Below, one piece after another: positions 10,330 through 21,145 of a stretch of DNA of 64,000 nucleotides. A model generated the notes under the pieces. That model saw only the letters and a list, made by a program, of their open reading frames with translations. It was not told the DNA's origin and made no database searches. Made by a program: the position numbers and the translations under genes. Position 1 is the first letter of the stretch; each line of letters starts with the position of its first letter. Source of the DNA: Lycorma delicatula (taxonomy: Eukaryota; Arthropoda; Insecta; Hemiptera; Fulgoridae); contig NC_134455.1 of NCBI RefSeq assembly GCF_047948215.1, positions 306,856,147-306,920,146 of the forward strand, written 5' to 3'.

Positions 10330-10513
10330 GATATAAATTAATAAAACTTAACCCACAGTAGCTAACTTCAACTAATTAACAGTAATGTTTTGATTATCTA
10401 AATAATAAATAATTGCAATAATTACTGAATTTATTATTTAAATATTCAAAACATTACTGTGTTAATTAGTCCAGGTTAGCGAGTGTAGGGTAAGTTTGAT
10501 TAAATTATATTTA
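10330..10513. repeat. Fold-back (hairpin) MITE-like element
   Basis: Two arms of about 80 bp (10330-10410 and 10429-10513) are imperfect inverted copies separated by about 18 bp. Both arms share, in reverse orientation, gctaac, ctaattaac, agtaatgttttga and taaataataaa in the same order. Such near-complete palindromes are typical of fold-back or miniature inverted-repeat elements. There is no coding capacity. Confidence 0.7.
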
Positions 10514-10544
10514 TAAAATAAATAAATTTAAATGGTTATATTGA

Positions 10545-10770
10545 ATGAGTTCCTAATATGTTTACAACTTGATTTGGCGAGAAAAATTATTTGTTCTATT
10601 TTTATTTACAAAATCAGGAAATATAGTGATTGTTCAGGGGGGTATGGGGACATAGCACCCCTAATTGTTACAATATACGGTTCATAAATGTTAAATTATA
10701 ATTTTACTTTCAAAACTCAAAGTCAATTCCTAACAGGTTTACAACTTCATTTGGTGATGAAAACTCATGT
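10545..10770. repeat. Spaced direct repeat pair
   Basis: The string at about 10547-10590 (ttcctaatatgtttacaact then tgatttggcgagaaaa) recurs at about 10726-10765 (ttcctaacaggtttacaact then tcatttggtgatgaaaa). The spacing is about 180 bp. Upstream bases (taaattata) also match, so this is a degenerate two-copy tandem repeat. Confidence 0.5.
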
Positions 10771-10989
10771 CTTTCACCTAGTCATTTTGCTAGAATCTCG
10801 GGTACGTAGAATAATAACAGTAAATTCTATATGATGCGAGTAAGTAAATATGTTCAGTATATAGACAATGGCATCGTACATGTTATTTTCAATCGCTTCA
10901 GAAATTATTCACAAAGAAAGTGATGTAAAATTCTTACAACATTAAAATATATTACATATGATTTGAAAGTGTAAAAACAAACATCTAAT

Positions 10990-11410
10990 GACACTGAATT
11001 TGAATGGACGTGATAGGTGGCTATGTAAAAAATGGATTTGTCAATCAGAAATTGGTTTACGCAATAATAAATGGTTACTAGATATGCAATTATCATTTGA
11101 TACAATTAAAGAAATATAAAACTACAAAATTTTGTAAGCATGAATTGGGAATGGCATCAGAGGCAATCACAGATTGGAAAACTATTTATGTGAAGTGTGT
11201 GCTGATGATATATTGAAGAATCCCCAAAAAATTGGTGGACCAGGAATGACAGTAGAAATAAATGAATCTAGTTTTTTAAAACAAAAATATAATAGAGGTT
11301 TGTGTTGCCAAATCATTGGTTTTATGGAGGAATCTGTCATGAAAACACGTGAGTATTTCATGTACGTGGTGCTAGATAGGAAAAAAGCACTGATCTCTAT
11401 AACTGGTTAG
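10990..11410 (+). pseudogene. Merlin / IS1595 (ISXO2-like) transposase, N-terminal half
   Basis: Merlin transposons encode ISXO2-like DDE transposases. From about 11017 the plus frame reads RWLCKKWICQSEIGLRNNKW. A frame change then leads to TDWKTILCEVCADDILKNP, KIGGPGMTVEINESSFLKQK and YNRG, followed by REYFMYVVLDRKKAL. The family's EIDES catalytic motif is EINES here, so the first catalytic aspartate is replaced by Asn. A stop follows at about 11408 and homology resumes only at 12262, after SINE-containing sequence. Confidence 0.75.
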
Positions 11411-11554
11411 GGAATCCTTATTGTGTAAAATACAATTAAGTGTTTAATATTGAAGCATATTCTAGTACCGCAGAATGAGATGCTGGTTACTAAATAAAAC
11501 CATTGTATGCTTACACGACTATAATCGTGATGGTAGGGATGTTTATTTTACTCA

Positions 11555-11641
11555 AGTCAGATAACCGAGTGGTCTATAGATATCATGCTCATTCATCTTC
11601 AGAAGTAATCCTGACTGTGGAACCGAAGGCTAAACAGAAAA
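11555..11641 (+). mobile_element. SINE 3'-tail fragment
   Basis: This segment contains ctcattcatcttcagaag and ggaaccgaaggctaaacag, the same 3' domain as in the SINEs at 376-538 and 605-860. It sits directly before another tRNA-like head at 11642, giving a dimer-like arrangement. Confidence 0.55.
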
Positions 11642-11790
11642 AAGATAACTGAGTGGTAGTGTCTCGGCCTTTCATCAAGATGTCCTGGGTTCGAATCCTG
11701 GTCAGGCATGGCATTTTCATACACTACAGAATTTTAATTCATCTCATTCTCTGACATAATACCTAACTGTGGTCTCTGATGTAAAAAAAA
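11642..11790 (+). mobile_element. tRNA-derived SINE (plus strand)
   Basis: The head has a box-A-like TAACTGAGTGGTAGTGTC and a well-preserved box B (GGTTCGAATCC) at about 11689-11699. The Pol III signals are in the right order and about 35 bp apart. The body continues to an A-run at about 11782-11791. The phrase ctcggcctttcatc is shared with the SINE at 366-548. It lies inside the interrupted Merlin transposase. Confidence 0.75.
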
Positions 11791-12261
11791 AAATAACCGA
11801 ATTGGACTATAGTTTTATGACTGCTGTATATATTTAATCAATATTTTTTATTATTGTGAGTTCACAATAATTACTTAACTTTTGGAATTCTTACATTGTT
11901 ACAACGTCAAACCTTATGTTGTACTACTTACTTAAAAACAGATACATTGTTCATATCAGATACATTGTTCGTATCTTTTGTTTTACAAAACACACACTTC
12001 CGCACGACTTGTACTCACAATATTATTTTCAGTTTACAAATATTCACAATCAGTTGTTTTCTAATGCAATAAAAATAACTCACTTCATTCAAAATACAAA
12101 ATCAAAACACTTTTACTGCATCAGTTTAAATTTAAAACGTGGTTTTATCCCTATTCTTCCACTTACCTCTGTGGATATGCCGTTTCATTTTATTTAGTTC
12201 TACTGGTTCTATCACTCATTTAGTGGCACTAGTTTATACTTCAAATTTTACCAATCCCAAT

Positions 12262-12645
12262 ATATGGGATCCCCTATCCAGTTATATACAGATCAGTGGA
12301 AAAAAGAAACGTTGGTTAGCATTATAACATATTACATTGAGAAAGGTTCAACAATAATGTCTGATAAGTGGAAAGCCTATGGTAGTATTTCTTTATTGGA
12401 AAGTTATGATTTCCAACATTATACAGTGAATCATAGTGAAATTTTGTAGATCTAGAGAGTGGTGCTTAGAGACAAAATATTGAAAATTTATGGACATGTG
12501 CTAAGTGATGCAACAAAAAAGAGAATGTTACCGCTAGAACTATGATTGATTCTTATTAAAGTGAATTTTTTGTGGCGTAATTGGTACAAGGAAGAAGATC
12601 TGTTTGAAGTAATGTTAGAAAATATTTCAAGTTTGTTTTAGTACT
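12262..12645 (+). pseudogene. Merlin / IS1595 transposase, C-terminal half
   Basis: The plus frame reads ETLVSIITYYIEKGSTIMSD, then KWKAYGSISLLESYDFQHYT and VNHSEIL. This matches the second half of ISXO2-like transposases, where the SD-x-W-x-AY aspartate and the TVNHS motif are diagnostic. A frameshifted continuation gives NIENLW (the IEN-x-W motif carrying the third acidic residue) and ends near 12640. Stops and shifts make it non-functional. Together with 10990-11410 this is one element. Confidence 0.75.
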
Positions 12646-13880
12646 TAAATCAATTTGTTATTACATTTCCAAATCAACAATTTATATTGTTTTATATAAA
12701 TCAAGAAATAAAATTTATTTTTTTGTTATTTGATGTTATAGTTCTTTAATCCAAGGCAAATAATAATTATATTACCTTGGTTTAGGACATAAAAATAGAA
12801 AAATATTGATAAAAAATTTTTTTCAAAAATTGAAAAAAAAAATCCTTTTTTCTCGCTTAGAAATTGGTTTTTTCAACATAATAATTATTTTTGAGTTGAT
12901 TTGGGCAAGAATTTTTGGATGGCATAAAATGAAAAAGAACTGTAAAAATATTGAATCTACAGCTACTATAATGCAATCAAATGAAAATGAAACACAAAAT
13001 GTTGAAGTTTGATAAGAAACAACTATTTAACACAAAAAATTAAATCTACATCTATATATTAAGTACATAGATGGTTATCTCACATCTGTATACAGAAGGG
13101 TATGAACAACACATAAAATGGTTTGATGTCTCTACATAAATTCAAGCAGGTTATAAAAGTGACAGAAATAAGAGAAATCTAGTATTTCGTGCCAAAAGTA
13201 TTTTGGAAAGGCATGATCCAATACTGTATCACTTTCTTGAGAAAAAAGTAATAGCACCAAGATACATATTAAATTATACATTTACATATTAAACATTACA
13301 ATTTCATATTAAATTATATTGTCCAAAAAATTTGTAATTTTTTTTTTCTTTAGTAATATATACTAGTACCATATTATTTTTTATTTTGTTTGATTTTGAC
13401 AAGGGTTGTGCCAATGGTAACAGGAACTGACTAATAATATTTGACTTAAGTAAATGCATGGTGAAGACATATATAACTTTATTAAACGTTAATTATTTAA
13501 ACTACCAAGGGAGTGAAATGATTATACATGCCTACACAGTACTTTTTTATTACTCAAATCTATATCATCAGTCAATTAAAAAAAATTATATAAAAATATC
13601 CCAATGTAAATCTCATAAAAAATATAACTATATTAACCAAGGTCAGAAGCAAAATGAACTGTTGATACTTTAATTAACTAATGTCTGTTCAGTCTGTTTC
13701 TGGGTATGGTTAAACAGCTTTAGTTGTCATAAGTTTATCATGGAATATCTTAACATCAAAAAACCAAAATTTCATGCAGATGAGGATTATCATCTTACTG
13801 TCTTGATAAGTTTAAATAACTAATTCTAATAACTTATATTAACAGAGGATTAATAGAGACACAGTGGATTCACTATTTAC
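12646..13880. other. AT-rich sequence without recognised genes
   Basis: Short frames at 12806-13012 and 13458-13673 are Lys/Asn/Ile-rich and look like AT-rich chance frames. A slightly higher-complexity block at 13040-13260 (gacagaaataagagaaatct, ttttggaaaggcatgatcc) may be a transposon remnant I cannot name. Confidence 0.45.
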
Positions 13881-13884
13881 ATAT

Positions 13885-14872
13885 ACTGGTGTCCCACATA
13901 AAACGAAACCCATCAATCACTCATCCATGAAATTTCAAAAGTCAAGCTTACTCCCTTACTCGTTACTGAAATGGACTCGTCCAACATCTGAACATCGCGG
14001 CGATGCAGTAGAACACTACCGATCGTAACAACAATGCAATCATAACGTTCAGTGTATTGCAAGAGACAAGATGGTGTTTTCGCTAGATGAACGTGTTTTC
14101 ATTGTTGAGTCGTACTTCAGTACAAAATCAGTGGTTGCAGTGCAAGATTTGTTTTGCCATAAGTACCCAGATAAAACAGCTCCTAACAAAACATCAGTAT
14201 TAAGGTTAGTTGCAAAATTTAGAGAGACTGGTTCTGTTAATAACAAGGAACACAAAAGATCTGCGTCAGTGTTGAATACAGATACAGTCACTGAAATCAA
14301 AGACCGATTACTCGGTCCTATTAGTAGAAAATGTATAATCGGTCCTATTTTTTTTGAGTACACCATTAATGCAGAACGATATCAGGATATTTTATTTCAG
14401 TTCATTGCACTCTTGAAAGAGGAAGACAGACACTGCTGGCTACAACATGACGGTGCGACATCGCACTACGCAGGTTCAACTTCTGATTTCGTTGAGGAAT
14501 TCTTTGGTAATCGTGTTATCGGTCGAGGCTTGTGGCCACCAAGATCTCCAGATTTGACTGCGGCAGATTTTTTTCTACGGGGTTACCTCAAAGAAAAAGC
14601 CTACAGCAACAAACCACGAACACTTGAACAATTGAAAGTCAATATTAACAAGCTGTATTAAATATCCAGCCACAAACTTTGAAAAAAGTTGCAAGAAACA
14701 CTGTAAAAAGAATTGAAGCTTGTATTCAAGAAGATGGCTGCCACTTCCAACATTTACTCTAAATGTAAGGTAATGGATGGTAATAATAAAAATTACATTT
14801 ACATATGCCTTTTTATTATTTCAATACCTACCAATATAATGGTTGGGTTGTGTTTTATATGGGGCACCCTAT
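13885..14872 (+). mobile_element. Tc1/mariner-superfamily element with TIRs, internally deleted
   Basis: Inverted termini: the left end reads ggtgtcccacataaaacgaa and the right end in reverse reads gggtgccccatataaaacac, both then continuing to 'aaccca'. The element contains one shortened transposase gene on the plus strand. TATACT occurs at both outer edges in inverted orientation, so the exact ends and TA duplication are uncertain by a few bases. Confidence 0.8.
14071..14661 (+). pseudogene. mariner-superfamily transposase, central part deleted
   Basis: This open frame of 196 codons starts at the ATG following a short leader. Residues 1-80 form the HTH region (FSLDERVFIVESYFSTKS, then APNKTSVLRLVAKFRETGSV). 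Residues about 95-196 contain YQDILFQFIALLKEEDRHCW, LQHDGATSHYAGSTSDF (second catalytic Asp) and WPPRSPDLTAADFFLRGYLK. Between them roughly 100 residues that carry the first catalytic Asp are missing, yet the frame stays open. The C-terminus continues in another frame to about 14760. The missing first Asp means it cannot be an active transposase; an intact HTH could still bind TIRs. Confidence 0.8.
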
Positions 14873-16118
14873 AGTATATTCTACAGTATATTTTTCCTAT
14901 AATATTCTTTCTCAGAATTTTTTTTTACTAGAATTACAGTATACAATCAGACTGTTCTCAGGTAACTAATGTAAATTATACAACCTATAAGAAACAGGTA
15001 AGATAAACTTTTTTAGTAAATTATTCATTTTTATTTAGTTCTGATTAAAACTGATCACCACACTTAGTTTTAAAATGGTTAAAAAACTGCCCTGTAAAAT
15101 AATAAAATATTTAAATAATAACAAAATAATAAAATTAACAGAAATTAACATATATTATTGACTACTCTTTATGAATTAATGTTAAAAAATGACTAGATAT
15201 TTATATTTTAACTAGAGTACATGCATAAAAAAATATTATGATAAGTCTTGTATGTATATGTGTATATAGTAAAAATAAAAAATTAATTAGCAGATTTAAA
15301 ATTAACTATCTTACTACATTTTCAATCTGATTCAACACATGTATAAAATTATCATGTTAACATTTTACTTAAGTAAATAAGGCAAATAGCCATACAAATT
15401 TAACATAACATACATGATCTTTATGCATGGAAGCATCAAGAAAAAGCTTCCAGGTGAAACTAGTAACACTTTCAAACATTACCTTAACATACAAATTATA
15501 AAGAAAATGAATAATACTATTATAAAATATTAATATTACGCAGCTAATTCTTATATGCTAAATACAAAAGGATTAATTAAAAATATTACTGTTACAGTAA
15601 ATAGTAACAACATAAAATAGCAATCTGTGTTATATCCAAATGGTTTAAAGTAAATGTAACAGATATAGAATATTACAAATATAAATAATTACATTATTAT
15701 CAATAATAAATAATTTATTATTTATTAAAAACTCTTAATAATAATAATCCATGTTACTTAATATAGTTATTTGATTACAGTAATTTATCTTCTACTACAA
15801 TAATTAGATTAAAATGTTAAATTTTACACAATTCCATAAATTAAATAATGATTCAGTGTATAACATTAAGATGGAGGGAATATACGGATAAAAAAGATAT
15901 AAAATAATAAAAAGCTTATAAAGACCTATAAAAATGCAAAAATGATGAATAGAGGTACCTAAAGTAGGCTAAAATAATTTTAATAGTAAAATGTGGAATT
16001 AAACACGTTCCATAAATTGAATGTTCATTAACAGAATTACCATCTAAAAATTAACAAACTTCTGGAGTAATGGATAGCTAAAAATACAATTTCTACACAC
16101 TGCTTATAAACCCCAACA

Positions 16119-16120
<2 letters not shown>
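14873..16120. other. AT-rich gene desert
   Basis: No coding or transposon homology is seen. Several short AT-rich direct repeats occur, none diagnostic. Confidence 0.5.

Positions 16121-16178
<58 letters not shown>
16121..16178. repeat. (TA)29 microsatellite
   Basis: A perfect 58-bp TA run with no interruption. Confidence 0.95.
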
Positions 16179-16184
<6 letters not shown>

Positions 16185-16699
16185 CTCAGCAAAAATAAGT
16201 ACATAATAATTGTGCATATGATGTAGCAAGTGTTAATTTACAGAAATATATGAGAGAAAATAAATAACACATTAATAACACTGCTGATAAATTTAGACTA
16301 TTTTTATTACAAAGGCAATACTTGTCTTATATCTACTCATACTTGATGGAATGTAGCAAATTAAAATTTGGGAGTCTTCAACAATATAATACAATCAATG
16401 TATAAAAATTTCATAAAAAAAAGTCATACCAAAAATAGAAATTGCCAATACTATTTGAAACAGTTTACCAGAATTATTCATTCTTACAGTTTTAAACTTG
16501 AAGATAAAAAAAATAATGAAAAAATTAAGAATTTATCCATTCATACAGTTCTAATTATAAAAGTATTACAAAAGTATTTTCACCAACAATTACATTTATT
16601 TTTATTACACTTAAAATTCTCTTATTTCTATCCAGTCCTAAAGTTATTGAACATTAATGGAATAAAAGCTAAATACTGACAAAAAAGTAATGGAACTGA
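16179..16699. other. AT-rich sequence without recognised genes
   Basis: A 103-codon plus frame (16368-16679) is dominated by Lys, Asn, Ile, Phe and His, without motifs. I regard it as a chance frame. Confidence 0.45.
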
Positions 16700-17127
16700 T
16701 AACACTAGTCAACATGATTTTTGTCTCACGAGTACCAATAGGGGAACTTAATACAGTTTTTTTATCCTGTTTTCAAATATGTATTCGCAATTTCTCCATA
16801 ACCCATAGTTTTTTTTTGTTATTTTAAAGATTTTAAAACTTTTTTTGTCCATTTGTCAAAGTTTGTCAAGTAAAAGCTCCTAGAGCATTGTAAATATGAT
16901 GGAACCAAATGAGCTTACTCAAAGGGTAGTGTTACTACTGTTATGTAAGTTCAGATGTGTATAGACATGTACAAATGAGATCTAGTGTAGCACACATTCA
17001 TCAGGACAATGCCAGTTGAGATAACAGTGAACCAGTAAACACGTCATTATGAGTGCTTTGTGTGTCTCAATTATTGGGTATTACATATTTATTACTTTAT
17101 TTCTTTTAATTAGTCATTAGTTTCAAA

Positions 17128-18495
17128 ATGCCTAGAGTTTGTTTAAACCATCCTAACAATCTTTGTTATGTACGTGGTGAAGTGACGCTCAAGTTGCAAA
17201 GGCGAAACCTTACTACATTAGTACAAACGTATTATGAATTTTATTTTGGGTGTAGTCAGGAACCAAACAAGGGCCTGAGCCCCACATATCTGTTGTTTAT
17301 TGTGTTCTAGGCTTCTCACTGCATGGAAAAATGGCATACGCCACATGCCAGTTGCTATCCCTATGATTTGGACAGAAATAAAAATTACTCTTCTGACTGT
17401 TATTTCTGTTTAACAAACATAAAAGGGATTATATAAAAATCAAAATATATAGTGGTATTCCCTAACTTTCAATCTGCAATGAGAACAGTTCGACACTGCG
17501 AAGAATTGTCCATACCAAAGCCTCCAGAACATGTGACATTAAATGAAGAGAGTTCAGTCTGATGGAATTACAGAAGAAAAATAAACAGATTCTAGTGATA
17601 CAACTTTTGAACAAAGCAGTTTATCTGAGCTCCAAAAGACTTTATTTACTGACTTAAGAAAATCTTAACGATCTCATACGAGATTTAAAGTTATAAAAAA
17701 ACAGCCTGAAATGCTTGCTTTCCAGCTAAATGGATGGAATATTCTTCAAAACAACACAAATATGAACTGTCATTCTGAATTTAAAGACTATTTTTCTGAA
17801 GAAAATAGCTTAGTGTTTTGTAATGATATTTCTTCTATTAAGGAAACACTTTTTAATGAACATTATCCAACAGAATGGCGCTTGTTCATAGATTCCTCTA
17901 AAGTTAGTTTATAAGCTGTGTTTCTGCATAATTCCAATAAATTCCCATCAGTACCTGTGGCTCATTCTGCTGGCATGAAAGAAACATAGGAAAACTTTAG
18001 ATTTATATTCGAAAAGCTTCAATATGCAGTATATGAATGGAACATTTGTGGTGATTTGAAGGTAATTGTACTTATTCTTGGTCTGCAGCTTGTAAAGTAC
18101 TGTTGTTCTTTGTATGAATAGGATAGTAGGGACAAAAAACTATTCAGTTGGAAAAGAACACTTTCATCAGATTTCAGTTGCTGAAAAGAGGTATCAAAGC
18201 AAACAGAATCCTAATATGCTGGCTGATTATTGTTGGACCACCAAAAGGGAAGCTCCATAGGCAAAACATAGCAGAAAATCAAAATTTCTTACTTTCTAGG
18301 CAAGTCAAATGTTTGAATATTGTGTAGTTAAGTATGCAAAAAGAACAAAACTGTTTAAAATTATAAATGCCTGTCTCTTCCAAACCTTGCATTATGGGGA
18401 AAACCGATATCATTTGAATTCAGGAGAAAAAATACTATCAGAATCAGATATTTTTCTACCTGAAACAAAAAAAAAAACTTTCTACCCCAGTGTAA
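17128..18495 (+). pseudogene. Repetitive arthropod protein (Cys-rich N-terminus), copy A, dead
   Basis: From the ATG at 17128 the frame reads MPRVCLNHPNNLCYVRGEVT. The family motif CYVCGE has lost its second Cys here. Later pieces are CCSLPYLLFIVF-type and MPVAIPMIW-type segments (in shifted frames), FQLNGWNILQNNTNMN, CNDISSIKETLF and PTEWRLFIDSSKVSL, then a TAA. Downstream frames give HNSNKFPSVPVAHSAGMKET, WNICGDLKVIVLILGLQL and NPNMLADYCWTTKREA. I know this as an uncharacterised multi-copy family in arthropod genomes, probably transposon-encoded; its function is not established. Stops at 17912-17914, 17987-17989 and others are shared with copy B. Confidence 0.65.
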
Positions 18496-18519
18496 TTAAT
18501 AACATCTTCTTGATGTCTG

Positions 18520-18726
18520 CTACTTTGATGGGAAGGAGAGCCAATGACTGTTGTAGTCTATATCTTCAGGAAGATAAATAGCACCAGATTGTTCAATTAT
18601 AAGGCAGAAGGTTCTTTTCTCACTTAAATTCATACTATTTACATATTTCAATCCAATCAACTGCCCTTTTTTTTGAGTTAAATTTAAATAATAACATAAT
18701 AAATAATAAACTAAAAGATTACACAA
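18520..18726 (-). pseudogene. Antisense fragment of a second transposon protein, copy A
   Basis: The minus frame contains TFCLIIEQSGAIYLPEDIDY followed by NSHWLSFPSK, then a stop and a frame giving QTSRRC. The DNA reads almost in step with the plus-strand sequence at about 44570-44645 (gaacaagccggtgcgctatt, atcttcctgaagatata, agcagacatcaagaa). That sequence is the C-terminal end of the transposase-like gene at 43165-44760. The present fragment lies tail-to-tail with the gene at 17128-18495, separated by less than 100 bp. Confidence 0.6.
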
Positions 18727-18868
18727 GCACGTACTGTAAATAACGCAATCAGACTGGCAGAAGGGGTATTTTAGTATAAAATATAAAAAATATATTTTTT
18801 TTCTTAAGGAACCAAATATTCACTCAATAAGGCAAAAAATGTAACTAAATGATGAGTAAAGTTGCCAT

Positions 18869-19150
18869 GGTTGATTATTGTTGGACCACCAAAAGGGAAG
18901 CTCCATAGGCAAAACATAGCAGAAAATCATCATTTCTTACTTTCTAGGCGAGTCAAATGTTTGAATATTCTGCAGTTAAGAATGCAAAAAGAACAAAAAT
19001 TTTAAAAATTATAAATGCCTGTCTCTCGGAAACCTTGCATGATAGGGAAAACCGATATCATATTTGAATTCAGGAGAAAAAATACTATCAGAACCATATA
19101 TTTTTCTACCAGAGACAAAAAAAATTCTTTTTTGTTCCCCTGTGTAATGT
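18869..19150 (+). repeat. Third, partial copy of the element's coding segment
   Basis: From gattattgttggaccaccaa onward this segment repeats 18222-18495 in direct orientation with about one change in twelve, including the pieces caaaacatagcagaaaatca and gataccgatatcat-like strings. It is directly abutted to the end of copy A, but is absent after copy B. Confidence 0.8.
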
Positions 19151-20960
19151 ATGGACTAATAATAATAATAGAGGGTGTATTTTATTAATTATCAATTGTA
19201 TTACATATTTGTAAATAAATAAAAACTTTAACTTAATTATGCAAACTAATAAGGAAGAATAAAGAATAATTTTGCCTACCTGGGGCCTGCAGTACTATGC
19301 TGCAAAAAACTTTAGTCACAATTTTGTTACTGCAAACTGGCGCACTTAAATTTATTTGCTGAACAGTATATACATACTGACTTGTACTAATGTTACATGC
19401 CAAGTAACCAAATCTCAGTTGTCTGGAATGTGTTTGAAAAAGGTAAACAAGAATGTGTAAAAAATATGCAGAGACCTCAAAGATTTACAGACAAATAATG
19501 TCTTCTTCAGAATCCAAAAGTGACCATCTATTTTGAACCAAAAAAAGGAATATTCAATTGGTTATTAATTAATACACAGTATATATAATTAATGTATAAT
19601 TATTAATTGTTAATAGTATTATTAACAATTAACAGTATTAGTAATATAATTATTAACTGTACATTATGCACAAATATATTTCATTTACAACTGGTTATTA
19701 ATGTACAGATTCTTTTAAAAGATAAACATAATATTTTGCATACAAAATCAGGGGAAATGAAACCACATGGCAGTTTTAACCTAACACCAAGTTTATAGCC
19801 CCAATCTGACAAAAGATATTTTGACAGCAGGTAATAGAAGTGTTCTAAATACAAAAAGTAAATGCTTTAGAGAAATCTAATTTAATACTTAATAAATGAA
19901 CATTATATTGGACCAGAAAATTATATACTGAATAGGCTTTTATATAAACACATACATGATATAATGCTGGACAAAATTCAATGGTTTTCTCTTAGCAAAT
20001 GTATTAATAATTTTTTTTTTACAACATTTTATTTACTCAGGTACAGATACTTGCACAATTTAAAATATCTTTTATAAATAAACAAAACATAGTATTTATT
20101 AAGAGTTCGCAAATTTCAATTTTTTAATACCTTTACAATTTTGGTTAAATGGGTTAACTGAATAACTGAGCCAATCTGCTCACATCTAAATGTTACAATT
20201 AATCAAGATGCAGTTATTTTAAAACTTGGTGATTTTCATGGACTGTGTTTACTGAGAACCTGAACCAAAGCTGACTTTTATTATTTAAAAATGACAAATA
20301 TATACATTTATTTTTATAACTGGTGCATTGTACAAATTTATAATTATCAAGATCAAGTGTATACTGCTAAAAATTGAAATATTTTAATTAACAAGGTGCA
20401 ATCAATAAAAAGAAAGAAAATCATCTATCTGGAAGTAGAAAAGGAAGAGAAGATTGAATAATGTTTAGAATTAAGTTGCTGTGAAATCTTGCTGGTTCTG
20501 GACTCTGATCCATTTTCATCAAATCTTCAATTCTTCATCAGTTATTTTGAAATATGGTTTAAAAACACTGCATTATTTTTAGCCCTGAAGAATGTTTTTT
20601 TTAAATTTTTTTATTTTATTTAACTGAAAAATTTATTCAGTGGAACTCATAGGTATGTACAACCAATGTGTCCACATTAATATTGAAATAAATGTTTACC
20701 CAAAGGTAACATGGTAATCATATGTAAAAAAAAAGATTTTTTACAAACCTTTTTGAAGAAAATAATAATATTACTTTTAAAAATGTAATTCCCTAGACCT
20801 GTGTATAAAAGTTTTGTTTTGGAAATCTCCAAAACAATTAGATAAGATAAATTTCATTGAAATATAGATATGTGTATCTGAAGTTGGGAATGTGAAAGTC
20901 TAATCATAATCAACATTGGTCGAGTCATTCCTGAATTATGCTCAATTAAGACTGACAACA
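19151..20960. other. AT-rich gene desert
   Basis: An (AAT)-type run lies at about 19157-19171. Near 19540-19640 'attaattgttaatagtatt' type strings repeat locally. Nothing coding is convincing. Confidence 0.5.
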
Positions 20961-20964
20961 AATA

Positions 20965-21140
20965 ATACAAAGTCAAGCCTGCCTCCATAGCAAAAGTGAT
21001 AGCATCTGCGCCTTTCAACCAGAGGTCTTAGGTTCAAATCCCGGTCAGTTATGGCATCTTTCATAAACTACAAATTTGCAATCGGACTAAATGATCATAG
21101 CAGTCAATGTTCATACATCTCATTAAATAAAAAAAGAACA
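20965..21140 (+). mobile_element. tRNA-derived SINE
   Basis: The head reads GCCTGCCTCCATAGCAAAAG, a box-A-like stretch, then a clean box B GGTTCAAATCC at about 21031-21041. The Pol III signals are in order. The following ggtcagttatggcatctttc parallels the ggtcaggcatggcattttca of the SINE at 11642, indicating the same family. The tail is A-rich at about 21124-21145. It is not a tRNA because no acceptor stem forms. Confidence 0.75.
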
Positions 21141-21145
21141 AAAAA

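Larger units (their letters stand above)
11411..12261. other. Insertion separating the two halves of the Merlin transposase
   Basis: The 850-bp gap holds the SINE pieces (11555-11790) and about 470 bp of AT-rich DNA. A 93-codon frame at 11916-12197 is low-complexity and not convincing. Confidence 0.5.
16700..18868 (+). mobile_element. Uncharacterised transposon-associated element, copy A
   Basis: The sequence from about 16700 (caacatgatttttgtctcac) to about 18868 (atgagtaaagttgccat) recurs in the same orientation at 45722-47875. Both copies hold a dead plus-strand gene of a repetitive arthropod protein family and, at their right end, a minus-strand fragment of a different protein. The left 1 kb differs between the copies by about one base in ten plus indels; from about 17930 to 18800 they are nearly identical. 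No target duplication was found, so insertion or segmental duplication are both possible. Confidence 0.75.

Noticed and set aside
11916..12197. 93-codon open frame as a gene
   Set aside because: Composition is what AT-rich DNA gives by chance, with no motif, and it lies within an insertion that interrupts a transposase.
16368..16679. 103-codon open frame as a gene
   Set aside because: Dominated by Lys, Asn, Ile, Phe and His with no recognisable domain; no supporting signals.
16700..18868. Calling the duplicated element a piggyBac
   Set aside because: Its protein pieces (CYVCGE, EWRLFIDSSK, WNICGDLKV) do not match piggyBac motifs, which are instead found at 37905-39530 and 58296-59860.
20450..20560. 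Possible minus-strand terminal exons (ends such as KITDEELKI or a 32-codon frame starting MKMDQSPEP)
   Set aside because: Acceptor sites are purine-rich and weak, no downstream context supports them, and two competing frames overlap.
21000..21050. A tRNA gene on the plus strand
   Set aside because: The head resembles a tRNA with good box B but runs into a SINE body shared with 11642-11790.
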